Source of the DNA: Cyanobacteria bacterium FACHB-471
GTDB taxonomy: Bacteria; Cyanobacteriota; Cyanobacteriia; Elainellales; Elainellaceae
Assembly: GCA_014695345.1 (NCBI GenBank)
Contig: JACJOC010000012.1
Coordinates: forward strand, 186,001-250,000
Reading direction: 5' to 3'
Length of the DNA stretch: 64,000 bases
Shown: piece after piece, positions 9,334 through 16,647 of the stretch
Layout: every line of letters begins with the position of its first letter
Position numbering within the stretch: position 1 is the first letter of the stretch
Position numbers and translations under genes: made by a program
Notes under the pieces: model-generated
Database searches by the model: none
Told to the model about the DNA's origin: nothing
Seen by the model: only the letters and a program-made list of their open reading frames with translations

Positions 9334-10080
9334 ATGAAGTCTGCATTTATGCCGCTGTTATCGCTACGCAAAGTTCGCTACGTTTTGCCTGTGGCGATCG
9401 CCACCACTCTACTCAGCTTACCGATGGTTTCGCCTGCTTTAGCTCAGGAACAGCTAACCAGAACAGTCACGGTAACGGGACGTGGTATTGAAAACATTCC
9501 AACTACGATTAGTCAGGTACGTTTGGGCGTTGAGGTTCAGGGCAGAACGGCTGAGGAGGTGCAGCAGGAGGCGGCACAACGCACAAATGCAGTTGTGGAA
9601 TTGCTGCGATCGCGCAATGTCGATAAACTCACCACCACCGGGATTTACCTCAGCCCTCAATACAACTTTGAAAATGGCACGCAAGAGTTAGTTGGCTATA
9701 CGGCTTCTAATACTGTGAGCTTTGAAATTTCGACTGAGCAAGCGGGAGACATTTTAGATGCCTCAGTCAATGCGGGTGCGACTCGGATTGATGGCATTAG
9801 CTTTACGGCTGAGGAGGAGGCAATCGCCACTGCCCAAAATCAGGCTTTGCGAGAGGCAACCCAGGAAGCTCAAGAACAGGCGGATGTAGTGCTTGGTGCA
9901 CTGGGACTAACCCGTGATGAAGTAGTGAATATTCAAGTGAATGGTGCAGTGCCCCCCATGCCTCCGATTCCATATGGCAGAGCGGCAAGTGAAGCAGTAG
10001 CTTTATCTGATGCACCAACCCCTGTTGTCGGTGGCGAACAGCAGGTCGAGGCCTCTGTAACGCTTCAGATTAGCTACTAG
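9334..10080 (+). CDS. Secreted SIMPL-domain (DUF541) protein
   Basis: A 248-residue exported protein with a typical signal peptide (hydrophobic stretch about 13-34, cleavage after SPALAQ). The mature part is a SIMPL/DUF541 domain: an opening VTVTGRGIENIPTTIS strand pair, LTTTGIYLSPQYNF, and a closing beta strand VEASVTLQISY. The family is periplasmic or outer-membrane-associated in bacteria and is linked with oxidative and envelope stress, though the biochemical role is not settled. In-frame starts exist at 9319 (GTG), 9328 and 9334; the last has GAGGAG 7 nt upstream and is preferred. Monocistronic; a shared hairpin separates it from the convergent flavoprotein gene. Confidence 0.9.
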   Translation: MKSAFMPLLSLRKVRYVLPVAIATTLLSLPMVSPALAQEQLTRTVTVTGRGIENIPTTISQVRLGVEVQGRTAEEVQQEAAQRTNAVVELLRSRNVDKLTTTGIYLSPQYNFENGTQELVGYTASNTVSFEISTEQAGDILDASVNAGATRIDGISFTAEEEAIATAQNQALREATQEAQEQADVVLGALGLTRDEVVNIQVNGAVPPMPPIPYGRAASEAVALSDAPTPVVGGEQQVEASVTLQISY

Positions 10081-10104
10081 GAGAATCAGGGGCTAGGGCT
10101 AGGG

Positions 10105-10132
10105 GTTGAGGGCTAACTCTCTAGCCCTCAAC
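10105..10132. terminator. Hairpin between convergent genes
   Basis: Arms GTTGAGGGCTA (10105-10115) and TAGCCCTCAAC (10122-10132) pair perfectly with a 6-nt loop. It lies between two converging genes and could serve both directions. Confidence 0.65.
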
Positions 10133-10137
10133 TCCAA

Positions 10138-10809
10138 TTAGAAGGCAATAAACTTCTCAGAGCGTACCTGGTTTGGGTTTGCTCCCATAGAGAGAATAAA
10201 TTCGTAGATTTCGGAAACGCGATCGCCCACTCCGCAGATGTCAATTTCAAACTGAGAGAGGTCTAGGTCTTGAGCAACTAGTGCTGATTCTGGGCTGCAG
10301 TGAATTGCTTCTACGTAGTGGAACGGTCGCCATGTTTGTTGGAGCGATCGCCAGTAGTCGTGATACGGCAAACAGTCTACTGTCTCCGGGTTCGCCAAGA
10401 CTAACCACACAGGTTGACTGTGACCGCAGTCTCGCAACCAATCAATTTGGCTCTTTAACGGTGCAATTCCTGACCCTTCAGCAACGTAGAGGCGAGGACG
10501 TTTTGGCAGTTGATTGAGCGTCATTAACCCGTAAGGACCTCGCACTGGAATTGTTGCCCCAATTTCTAGATCTTGTATGTAAGCAGAACTCCAGCCCACC
10601 CGAGATACGCAGAGCTCAACTGTTGGGCAGCGCTCCGGAGAAGAGGCGATCGAGTAGATTTTGCTAAACTTGCGTCCGTCTCGTTCAAACTTGGGCCAAA
10701 CGGATTGCCCAGGCAAAAACTTAAACTCTGGATTGCTTAGATGTACCCAAATAGATTTGATCGTCGGGGTAATGTAGCTAGAATCCAATATCGTAGCGAG
10801 ACAGTCCAT
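10138..10809 (-). CDS. FAD/NAD(P)-binding ferredoxin-reductase-like protein under B12 control
   Basis: A 223-residue flavoprotein of the ferredoxin-NADP reductase superfamily. FAD-binding part: LPGQSVW and the YSIASSP motif (Arg-x-Tyr-Ser equivalent, here KIYSIASSP); NAD(P)-binding part: VAEGSGIAPLKSQI and VWLVLANP, and CGVGDRV near the C-terminus. No 2Fe-2S Cys set is present. The frame stays open upstream to a GTG at 10977, but that stretch is a cobalamin riboswitch, so the true start is downstream: ATG 10809 gives the usual 8-residue lead before the first beta strand; ATG 10845 is the alternative. The riboswitch points to cobalamin metabolism, so reduction of a cobalt corrinoid or a related electron-transfer step is a reasonable but unproven role. 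Confidence 0.85.
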   Translation of the reverse strand: MDCLATILDSSYITPTIKSIWVHLSNPEFKFLPGQSVWPKFERDGRKFSKIYSIASSPERCPTVELCVSRVGWSSAYIQDLEIGATIPVRGPYGLMTLNQLPKRPRLYVAEGSGIAPLKSQIDWLRDCGHSQPVWLVLANPETVDCLPYHDYWRSLQQTWRPFHYVEAIHCSPESALVAQDLDLSQFEIDICGVGDRVSEIYEFILSMGANPNQVRSEKFIAF

Positions 10810-10823
10810 CGGTGCCGATGGAC
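10804..10823 (-). promoter_or_regulatory. Hairpin holding the flavoprotein start codon
   Basis: Arms GTCCATCGG and CCGATGGAC form a perfect 9-bp stem with a 2-nt loop in the transcript; the ATG of the favoured start (10809-10807) is inside the 3' arm. It lies about 65 nt after the cobalamin aptamer core, where an expression platform is expected, and suggests translational gating. A second stem with arms AACCCG/CGGGTT (10851-10869) precedes it. Function is inferred. Confidence 0.55.
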
Positions 10824-10887
10824 GTAAACATTCCAAACTTTGCATTCGCTTAACCCGTGCATCGCGGGTTTGACACAGAACAAATGC

Positions 10888-11085
10888 TTCAGATAGGCAT
10901 CCTGACTTAAAAGGAGCAATTAGACCGACTTGGGCTAATCCCTTTTTCACAGTTGCGGCACAGTGCCGGATTTTCACCGAACTTTCCCCAAGTTGAACTT
11001 CACGTTCAACTCTGGTTGGGCTGATTCCCCAACCAATCTAGAAGCCATTGGGGCATTCTAGCTCAAGTGGTTACCCCATGAAGTA
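10888..11085 (-). ncRNA. Cobalamin riboswitch
   Basis: On the minus strand the conserved core is unmistakable: GGGGAAAGTTCGG followed by GGTGAAAATCCGGCAC (10978-10963), then TGCCGCAACTGTGA, and at the 3' side AAGTCAGGATGCCTATCTG (10908-10890). These match the B12-box elements of adenosylcobalamin-type riboswitches. The 5' boundary is approximate; stems with arms GTTGAAC/GTTCAAC (10993-11011) and GGTTGGG/CCCAACC (11014-11034) belong to its accessory helices. It should lower expression of the downstream flavoprotein when cobalamin is plentiful. It overlaps the open frame of that gene, which would be mis-started by a simple ORF caller. Confidence 0.93.
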
Positions 11086-11145
11086 GAGTGATCAATCTTT
11101 ACTTGTAGCTGTCTATAGCAGTTCTTGCTTGAGTGGAAGACAAAG

Positions 11146-11190
11146 CACGGGATACAGCAATGGCGTGGTGCACTACTGCTGTATCCCGTG
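11146..11190. repeat. 14-bp hairpin in divergent region
   Basis: Arms CACGGGATACAGCA (11146-11159) and TGCTGTATCCCGTG (11177-11190) pair perfectly with a 17-nt loop. No gene ends here: the region lies between the leader of the B12-controlled gene and the start of the 60-residue gene. It may end a short unannotated transcript or fold in a leader. Confidence 0.55.
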
Positions 11191-11212
11191 TAATTGAGAA
11201 TTGCTTATAGAT

Positions 11213-11244
11213 GAAGGAGATTGAGCTTCGCTCCAATCTCCTTC
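11213..11244. repeat. Second hairpin in the same divergent region
   Basis: Arms GAAGGAGATTG and CAATCTCCTTC, extended inside by AGC/GCT, form a strong stem 22 bp after the previous hairpin and about 110 bp before the ATG at 11356. The two sit as a pair without a gene between them. Confidence 0.5.
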
Positions 11245-11355
11245 GTTATCTAGACAGCAGGTTGCTTAAGAAATTCCGATTTCAAGATGGACTCAAGGCA
11301 CCTGGATTAGAATCAGTCCAGTTACAGCAAACGAAACGTGTCTTAGATTTTCAAC

Positions 11356-11538
11356 ATGAGCAACTCAGAAGCGTGGTACATCGTTAAGCAAAGCAGTGGA
11401 CAGTGCGAAATTTTGCCGCACCCACCCACTGAGAAAGATTTAATAGGAGCCGAAAAGTGGGGACCGTTTGCTTCAGAGACAGAGGCGATCGCCCGTCGAG
11501 TCGGCTTGATTCGCGCCGGTAAGTGCCAGCCCGCTTAG
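11356..11538 (+). CDS. Small conserved cyanobacterial protein, unknown function
   Basis: 60 residues, no signal peptide or membrane segment. It opens with WYIVKQSSGQCEI and closes with EAIARRVGLIRAGKCQPA, a pattern I recognise from short hypothetical proteins widespread in cyanobacteria: an N-terminal beta strand pair, a WGPF turn in the middle and a C-terminal Ala/Arg helix. The start ATG (11356) is the first in frame. It lies alone between the B12-controlled flavoprotein and the oppositely oriented Ctp protease. No activity is known to me. Confidence 0.8.
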   Translation: MSNSEAWYIVKQSSGQCEILPHPPTEKDLIGAEKWGPFASETEAIARRVGLIRAGKCQPA

Positions 11539-11580
11539 ATAGTGCTGCTGGTTAAAGCTTAAAAGGTTAGGACCGAAAGA

Positions 11581-12882
11581 TTACTGCGGCTGCGGAACCG
11601 TCTCTGCCCTTTGGTTTTGCCTTTCGGCAGTGATGCGTTCATTCAGCACTTGCAATGCTCTAGCGTATTGAGGATCGGCTGTAGTGCCAATTTGGGTGCG
11701 ATCGTCTAGAAGCTGCTCCTGCTGCTCTTCGGTTAGCTCAATCTCCACATCGGGTGCGATGCCGGAGTGGTTGATGTCTCGACCGCTAGGAGTTAAATAT
11801 TTTGCAACCGTGACCGCAATTCCTGAACCATCGCCCAGTCCTCGCACAGACTGCACTAACCCTTTACCAAAGGTTTGAGTTCCGACTAGTACGGCGCGAT
11901 CGTTATCTTGCAGCGCACCTGACAAAATTTCGCTGGCGCTAGCTGATCCGCCATCTACTAGCACCACTAGAGGCTTATCGGTCAATGCCTGACCATTTGC
12001 ACTCTCTTGATCAGATATGCCTTGGCGATCGACTGTCGAGACAATTACCCCGCCATCTAACCACATCCGGGCAATATCAATGCTGGAATAGAGCAATCCA
12101 CCTGGGTTGGAACGCAAGTCTAGAATGTACCCCGTCACATTTTGTGACTCCAGGTCTTGAATCGCTGCCTGCATTTCCTCAGCCGCATTAGCGCTAAACT
12201 GCGTCAGACGAATATAGCCAACTCCGCCGGTTGAGCCTTCTTGATAGCTGTAGCGAACTGGATGTAGCTCAATCTGCGCCCGCTGCAGCGGAAACTCAAG
12301 CTGCTCTTCACCTCGACGAATAGTTAGTGTAACCTCCGAGCCAGCCGGTCCGCGAATGAGATTAACAGCCTGGTTGACATCCATTCCTTCAGTGCTTTGA
12401 CCATCGATCTGGACGATGACGTCTTGCGCCAAGATACCCGCTTCAAAGGCAGGCGTATCTTCGATGGGGGAAACGACGATTAGCTCGTCCGTTTCTTCGT
12501 CTTGAGCAAGCTGAATTCCAACTCCTGTCAGCTCTCCAGACGTATCGATCTGCATGTTCCGGAACTCTTCCGGGTCCATGAAGCGAGTGTAGGGGTCTTC
12601 AAGCTGCTCCAGCATGTCTCGAATGGCATCGTATGCTTCTTCGCGGGTGCCATAAGAACGCTCCAGATAGTCCTGGCGAACAGCCCTCCAATCGACTTGA
12701 TTGAAGGTAGCATCAACGTAGTTGCGATCAATTAATTGCCAGACTTCATCAATCAGCTCTTTGGGACTCTCCTGCAGGAAGGCTTGCCCACCCGACATGT
12801 GTACACCTGCGCCAGTAACGACCACAGCAGTAACTGCTACTGCTGTTGCACCGAGGACAAGCCCACGCTTTGTGATCACCAT
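11581..12882 (-). CDS. C-terminal processing protease (S41, PDZ)
   Basis: 433-residue carboxyl-terminal processing peptidase. An N-terminal hydrophobic segment (about 6-27) exports or anchors it; a PDZ domain spans about 113-205 (GVGIQL, AGILAQDVIVQIDG); the S41 protease domain follows with ILDLRSNPGG (254-263), the nucleophile Ser region GGSASASEIL (311-320) and catalytic Lys340 in FGKGLVQS. The family trims C-termini of exported proteins in the periplasm or thylakoid lumen; in cyanobacteria CtpA matures the D1 subunit of photosystem II. Three Ctp paralogues usually occur, so which one this is stays open and no symbol is given. Single gene with its own leader. Confidence 0.95.
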   Translation of the reverse strand: MVITKRGLVLGATAVAVTAVVVTGAGVHMSGGQAFLQESPKELIDEVWQLIDRNYVDATFNQVDWRAVRQDYLERSYGTREEAYDAIRDMLEQLEDPYTRFMDPEEFRNMQIDTSGELTGVGIQLAQDEETDELIVVSPIEDTPAFEAGILAQDVIVQIDGQSTEGMDVNQAVNLIRGPAGSEVTLTIRRGEEQLEFPLQRAQIELHPVRYSYQEGSTGGVGYIRLTQFSANAAEEMQAAIQDLESQNVTGYILDLRSNPGGLLYSSIDIARMWLDGGVIVSTVDRQGISDQESANGQALTDKPLVVLVDGGSASASEILSGALQDNDRAVLVGTQTFGKGLVQSVRGLGDGSGIAVTVAKYLTPSGRDINHSGIAPDVEIELTEEQQEQLLDDRTQIGTTADPQYARALQVLNERITAERQNQRAETVPQPQ

Positions 12883-13009
12883 AGTCTGAAATTGAGGAGA
12901 GACTGCAATTGGAGTACGCTCAATCTAACACAGGCAAGGCTGGACGGCAGGTGCGATGTGCCAACAATCAACAAATCTGGGGATGATCTGAACTAATTTA
13001 AAGACTCAG

Positions 13010-14236
13010 TTAAGGTTCGACCCAACGCCCATCTGCCTTGATTAAGCCAATCAACTCCTCGACCCCTCGATCCTCCGGAACCTTCTTGATCTCTTCGCGC
13101 CCACGATAGAGCGAGATGTAGCCTGGTTGCTTGCCGACATAACCATAGTCAGCGTCCGCCATCTCGCCAGGACCATTGACGATACAGCCCATTACTGCGA
13201 TGTCTAGACCTGTCAAGTGTTTGGTCGCTTCACGAACTTGATGTAGCACTTCTTCCAGGTTAAACAAGGTGCGGCCACAAGAAGGGCAGGCGACATATTC
13301 CACCATTGTTTTCCGTAGTCCCAAAGCTTGCAAGATGCTGTAGCAAACTGGGATTTCTTTTTCTGGAGCTTCTGTTAGAGAAACGCGAATCGTGTCGCCA
13401 ATGCCGTCTGCCAGCAAAGTTGCGATTCCTGCGGTAGATTTGATCCGCCCATATTCGCCGTCTCCAGCCTCAGTCACGCCCAGGTGTAGAGGGTAGTCCA
13501 TATTCGCCTCATTCATTCGCTTGACCATGAGACGATAGGCTGCGACCATCACGGGCACTCGTGACGCTTTGAGGGAAATGACCAGATTACGGAAGTCTAA
13601 TGATTCACAGATGCGAATGAATTCCAGAGCAGACTGCACCATGCCTTCGGGTGTGTCGCCATAGGTAAACAGCATTCGTTCTGCTAGGGAACCGTGGTTG
13701 ACTCCGATTCGCATTGCCTTTCCCTGATCTCGTAGGGAAATGACTAAGGGTTCCAGGGTTTCGCGAATTTTTTCGCCAATTTCGTCAAATTCGGTTTGGC
13801 TGTATTCAGTGCGATCGCCCGATGGCTTTTCAAATACATAAAGCCCTGGATTGATTCGCACTTTATCAACATGTTTAGCCACTTCCAGCGCGATTTTCAT
13901 GCCGTTATGGTGAACATCGGCAACCAATGGTACAGGCTGGTAGGTTTGAATCAGCTTCTGTCTAATTTCTCCGACTGCTTTAGCATGAGCCAAACTGGGC
14001 ACCGTTACCCGCACAATTTCACACCCTAGCTCATGCAGACGGCGGATCGCTGCAACAGATCCATCTACATCCAGTGTGTCCTCGTTGATCATCGACTGCA
14101 CGACGACAGGATGATTCCCTCCAATGGTGACGCTACCCACTGCGACAGGACGAGTTTTGCGGCGATGAATCGTGGTATCGAAAGCGGCTGAAGTGCTGGA
14201 AGCACCGGGAACAACTGAATTTTGCAGAGTCTGCAT
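13010..14236 (-). CDS. ispG: 4-hydroxy-3-methylbut-2-enyl diphosphate synthase
   Basis: Penultimate enzyme of the MEP isoprenoid pathway: a 4Fe-4S enzyme that reductively converts MEcPP to HMBPP, with ferredoxin as likely donor in cyanobacteria. The 408-residue product shows the TIM-barrel part ([33 protein letters not shown]) and the C-terminal cluster domain with CPSCGRT and GCIVNGPGE, which carry the three Cys ligands and the Glu ligand. Length matches cyanobacterial IspG. ATG at 14236. It ends 127 bp before the Ctp gene start, in the same direction, so co-transcription is possible. Confidence 0.97.
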   Translation of the reverse strand: MQTLQNSVVPGASSTSAAFDTTIHRRKTRPVAVGSVTIGGNHPVVVQSMINEDTLDVDGSVAAIRRLHELGCEIVRVTVPSLAHAKAVGEIRQKLIQTYQPVPLVADVHHNGMKIALEVAKHVDKVRINPGLYVFEKPSGDRTEYSQTEFDEIGEKIRETLEPLVISLRDQGKAMRIGVNHGSLAERMLFTYGDTPEGMVQSALEFIRICESLDFRNLVISLKASRVPVMVAAYRLMVKRMNEANMDYPLHLGVTEAGDGEYGRIKSTAGIATLLADGIGDTIRVSLTEAPEKEIPVCYSILQALGLRKTMVEYVACPSCGRTLFNLEEVLHQVREATKHLTGLDIAVMGCIVNGPGEMADADYGYVGKQPGYISLYRGREEIKKVPEDRGVEELIGLIKADGRWVEP

Positions 14237-14394
14237 ATACGATTGGGCTAATTGTGGTGGTTAAGACTATCGAAATAACAAGCCTCTGCTTTCCAGATTG
14301 CCACAGATGGTGTGCGTTTGGCTCTTACTCTTTTCTGGGTAAAAGATTGGTCTACAAAGGGATTGATTAAAGTAATTTTACTGCTGTAGCAATT

Positions 14395-14453
14395 CAAAAG
14401 TGGGGTGTGAAAGGTGCATCTCGACGGTGGACGCCTTTCACAATCTACTTTTG
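14395..14453. repeat. Two-part hairpin upstream of secreted protein gene
   Basis: Outer arms CAAAAGT (14395-14401) and ACTTTTG (14447-14453) enclose inner arms TGTGAAAGG (14406-14414) and CCTTTCACA (14434-14442). It is in the 300-bp divergent region between ispG and the gene at 14537, so it ends neither. Otherwise the region holds only the GAGGT ribosome site for 14537. Confidence 0.5.
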
Positions 14454-14536
14454 CTCTATCTTAAATTGCGATAAGTCGATTGAGATGAGCTAACATAATC
14501 GCAAGCAAAATTAAAAACAATTCTTGAGGTAATGGT

Positions 14537-15025
14537 ATGGGTGTGAGGTTCAAGAGTTTACTTGGTACGTTAGCACTAGTTGCCTCCTTTACGGCGATCG
14601 CTGACGTGGCTAGTGCCCAAGAAGTCAGAGGTGATGTACAGACACTTCCAGAGGCTTTCGAGCGGGCTTTCTTCCGCAACGATCGCAGCTACTACGAAAA
14701 TCGATCGCTGTTTCGGCAAGCCAACTATATTTTGGGGCAGGGTTCCATTATTCAAAATGGTTTCCCCGAAAACGAAATTACTAGAGACGCTAATTTGGTT
14801 AACCGGGTTTATGACGAGGCACTAGCCATTCAGAGCACGAGCGATCCCCTAATTCGCACGGCTGACCTGCCTACCCCTTACACCACATCGCTGCAACTCC
14901 TTCCAGTTCAGGCTCCCCAAACAACACCGTCCACGTCATTCTCGACGCCTCCTGTGCAGAGTGCTCCCTTTAGCACACCCGTTGCTGTACCTGCTGCTCC
15001 TGGACCTGTTCCAGCACTCTGGTAG
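14537..15025 (+). CDS. Secreted protein of unknown function
   Basis: 162 residues. A signal peptide is clear (hydrophobic 7-24, cleavage after DVASAQ). The mature N-terminal half (30-110) is charged and probably helical (AFERAFFRNDRSYYENRS, QANYILGQGSI, FPENEI), with a pattern I have seen in cyanobacterial hypothetical proteins. The C-terminal third is Pro/Thr/Ser/Val-rich and likely disordered. The start ATG at 14537 has GAGGT at 6 nt; a second ATG at 14532 is out of frame. A strong intrinsic terminator follows at 15054. Periplasmic location is inferred; no function known. Confidence 0.8.
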   Translation: MGVRFKSLLGTLALVASFTAIADVASAQEVRGDVQTLPEAFERAFFRNDRSYYENRSLFRQANYILGQGSIIQNGFPENEITRDANLVNRVYDEALAIQSTSDPLIRTADLPTPYTTSLQLLPVQAPQTTPSTSFSTPPVQSAPFSTPVAVPAAPGPVPALW

Positions 15026-15053
15026 TTAAGGCATTCCTGAATTTGAGTTTGAA

Positions 15054-15090
15054 ATAGAGCGTTGGACAAAGCTTCCACGCTCTATTTTTT
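15054..15090 (+). terminator. Intrinsic terminator after secreted-protein gene
   Basis: Arms ATAGAGCG and CGCTCTAT (15054-15061 and 15078-15085), extended inward with one mismatch, followed by a T-tract: a textbook rho-independent terminator. The frame of the next gene is open through it (a TTG at 15062 lies in the loop), showing that the true start of that gene is downstream. Confidence 0.85.
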
Positions 15091-15175
15091 ATGGCAACAC
15101 TGTCGTGCATCCAGTCAAGAGCAGGACAACTGGGAAAAGGGTACGCCAGAATTGAGAAGCGAATTCAACTGGAAT

Positions 15176-16240
15176 ATGCTGCTCGAAATCGCTGCGACTT
15201 TACTGTTGGGAACCTGGCTCTTCTGGTTGGGAATGCGCTTGGGAAAAGTGCTGCTTCGGCAGGGCGTTACTGCTAACGACCTGTTCAAAGGAAAAGCTCT
15301 CCTCTCTTTTATATTTCTTGGTGTCTATGTTGGACTGTTGGTGCTAGCGCTGAATCTCCCTCAGTGGCAGCTTTTGCCCCTGGACTGGCGAGTACATGGA
15401 ATGCGAATTAGCTGGACTGCGATGCGGATACTGCTGCTGGGGTTTTGCGGTACAGCTTTTGTTGTCAGTTGGCAAACCGCAAAAACGCAAGTTTTGGCAG
15501 TGATTTTGATTGGTTTGCTGGGTGTCGGTGGGTTTAGCGGAGTAGAAGCTTATGTATTGGCTCCAATTCACGCCTCTTTAGGAAATAACCTGCAAGCCAA
15601 CGGAGTGTACAAGCAAACGTCTGCTAGCAGTTGCGCCCCAGCTGCCCTGGCAACGGTGCTGCGTCTATGGGGAATTGATGCTACTGAATCAAGCGTTGCC
15701 CGTCTAGCGGGAACTAGTCGTCTGGGAACCTCGATGCCACAGTTGATCATGGCAGCTCGTGCTCTGAACATGGATGGACTGGAGCTAAGTCCAACCTGGG
15801 AGCAAATGCAGCAGATTAACCGACCCGGAATTTTGGGAGTTTGGCTATTTGATGGAATGCGTAAAGCCCCTCATGCGGTAGCGCTTCTGGCGCTGGATAC
15901 TGATACGGCCACGATCGCTGACCCTGCTAGAGGCAGAATTTATCACTTGAACCGAACTCAGTTCAATCAGGTTTGGCGGCAGCAATATGTGCCAATTTTT
16001 TCGCCAACTGAAACCCTTTTAACTCCTGAACAAGCGGCTGAGCAGCTTGCTCGATTGGGCTATTTCAGTCAGGTGTCAGGTGAGCTGAGTCAGGCTATTC
16101 GCAGTTTTCAGACCGCAGTGGGAGTGAAAGTGACGGGAGAGCTAGATCCTGAAACTGTCTTGTTAATCAGCGGTTCTAGTCTGAGTAGCGTACCAACTCT
16201 CACCAAACCCTCTTTAGAAATCGTCCAAATCGTCTCTTGA
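15176..16240 (+). CDS. Membrane C39-family peptidase with peptidoglycan-binding domain
   Basis: 354 residues from ATG 15176. Four hydrophobic segments fill the first half (about 1-20, 41-60, 80-98, 107-128). A papain-like C39 domain follows: Cys153 in SSCAPAALATVLRLWG, His233 in PHAVALLALD and Asp249 in ADPARGR make the expected triad. The C-terminus is a PG_binding_1 domain (about 280-325, AAEQLARLGYFSQVSGEL, AIRSFQTAVGV). The enzyme may cleave a peptide at the outer membrane face next to the wall; no ABC transporter part is attached, unlike bacteriocin-processing C39 proteins. Upstream in-frame TTG codons lie in a terminator and were rejected. The substrate is unknown. Confidence 0.85.
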   Translation: MLLEIAATLLLGTWLFWLGMRLGKVLLRQGVTANDLFKGKALLSFIFLGVYVGLLVLALNLPQWQLLPLDWRVHGMRISWTAMRILLLGFCGTAFVVSWQTAKTQVLAVILIGLLGVGGFSGVEAYVLAPIHASLGNNLQANGVYKQTSASSCAPAALATVLRLWGIDATESSVARLAGTSRLGTSMPQLIMAARALNMDGLELSPTWEQMQQINRPGILGVWLFDGMRKAPHAVALLALDTDTATIADPARGRIYHLNRTQFNQVWRQQYVPIFSPTETLLTPEQAAEQLARLGYFSQVSGELSQAIRSFQTAVGVKVTGELDPETVLLISGSSLSSVPTLTKPSLEIVQIVS

Positions 16241-16459
16241 GTATCGGCTTGATGGGACGGGAGAACGCCAGAGGGGAAGGACGATTGCCACTCCAACCAT
16301 GCCCAGGGCTACGCAAGAGGCGAGCACCAACCCCAAGGGAATCTCGACCGATTGCACAAACAGAAATTGGATGGTGACAGGTCTGGCATTTTGAACTGAG
16401 ATCAGGGCGATCGCACACACCCAACCTGCAACAATCAGTGAGGTCAAAAAATTCGCCAT
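16214..16459 (-). CDS. LapA-domain (DUF1049) small membrane protein
   Basis: 81 residues, two membrane helices (about 4-20 and 41-63) separated by QNARPVTIQFLFVQS, which is the signature of LapA/DUF1049 proteins. In E. coli LapA helps lipopolysaccharide assembly; the cyanobacterial role is unknown. The last 27 bases overlap the end of the convergent C39-peptidase gene. Start ATG at 16459; TLG upstream sequence shows no better choice. Family call is firm, function is inference. Confidence 0.85.
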   Translation of the reverse strand: MANFLTSLIVAGWVCAIALISVQNARPVTIQFLFVQSVEIPLGLVLASCVALGMVGVAIVLPLWRSPVPSSRYSRDDLDDF

Positions 16460-16647
16460 GAACTGAAGGGGGAGAGAAGTACGTGTTTACAAGGCTTCAT
16501 CTCAAAGTTTTGAGCAAGCTCTCCGTGGTTTTAGGGATGAAATTAGCCTCAAAGTGATCGCGATCGCCTACCCTAAGGGTAATTTAAGTCTAAATACCTC
16601 ATCAGGGCGATCGAACTTCACTTACATCCCATCGTAGAGTAAAGCCT

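Noticed and set aside
10846-10977. N-terminal extension of the flavoprotein frame starting at GTG 10977
   Set aside because: The stretch is the conserved core of a cobalamin riboswitch; translation would be accidental.
15062-15175. TTG start for the C39 peptidase gene
   Set aside because: It lies within the loop of the preceding gene's intrinsic terminator.
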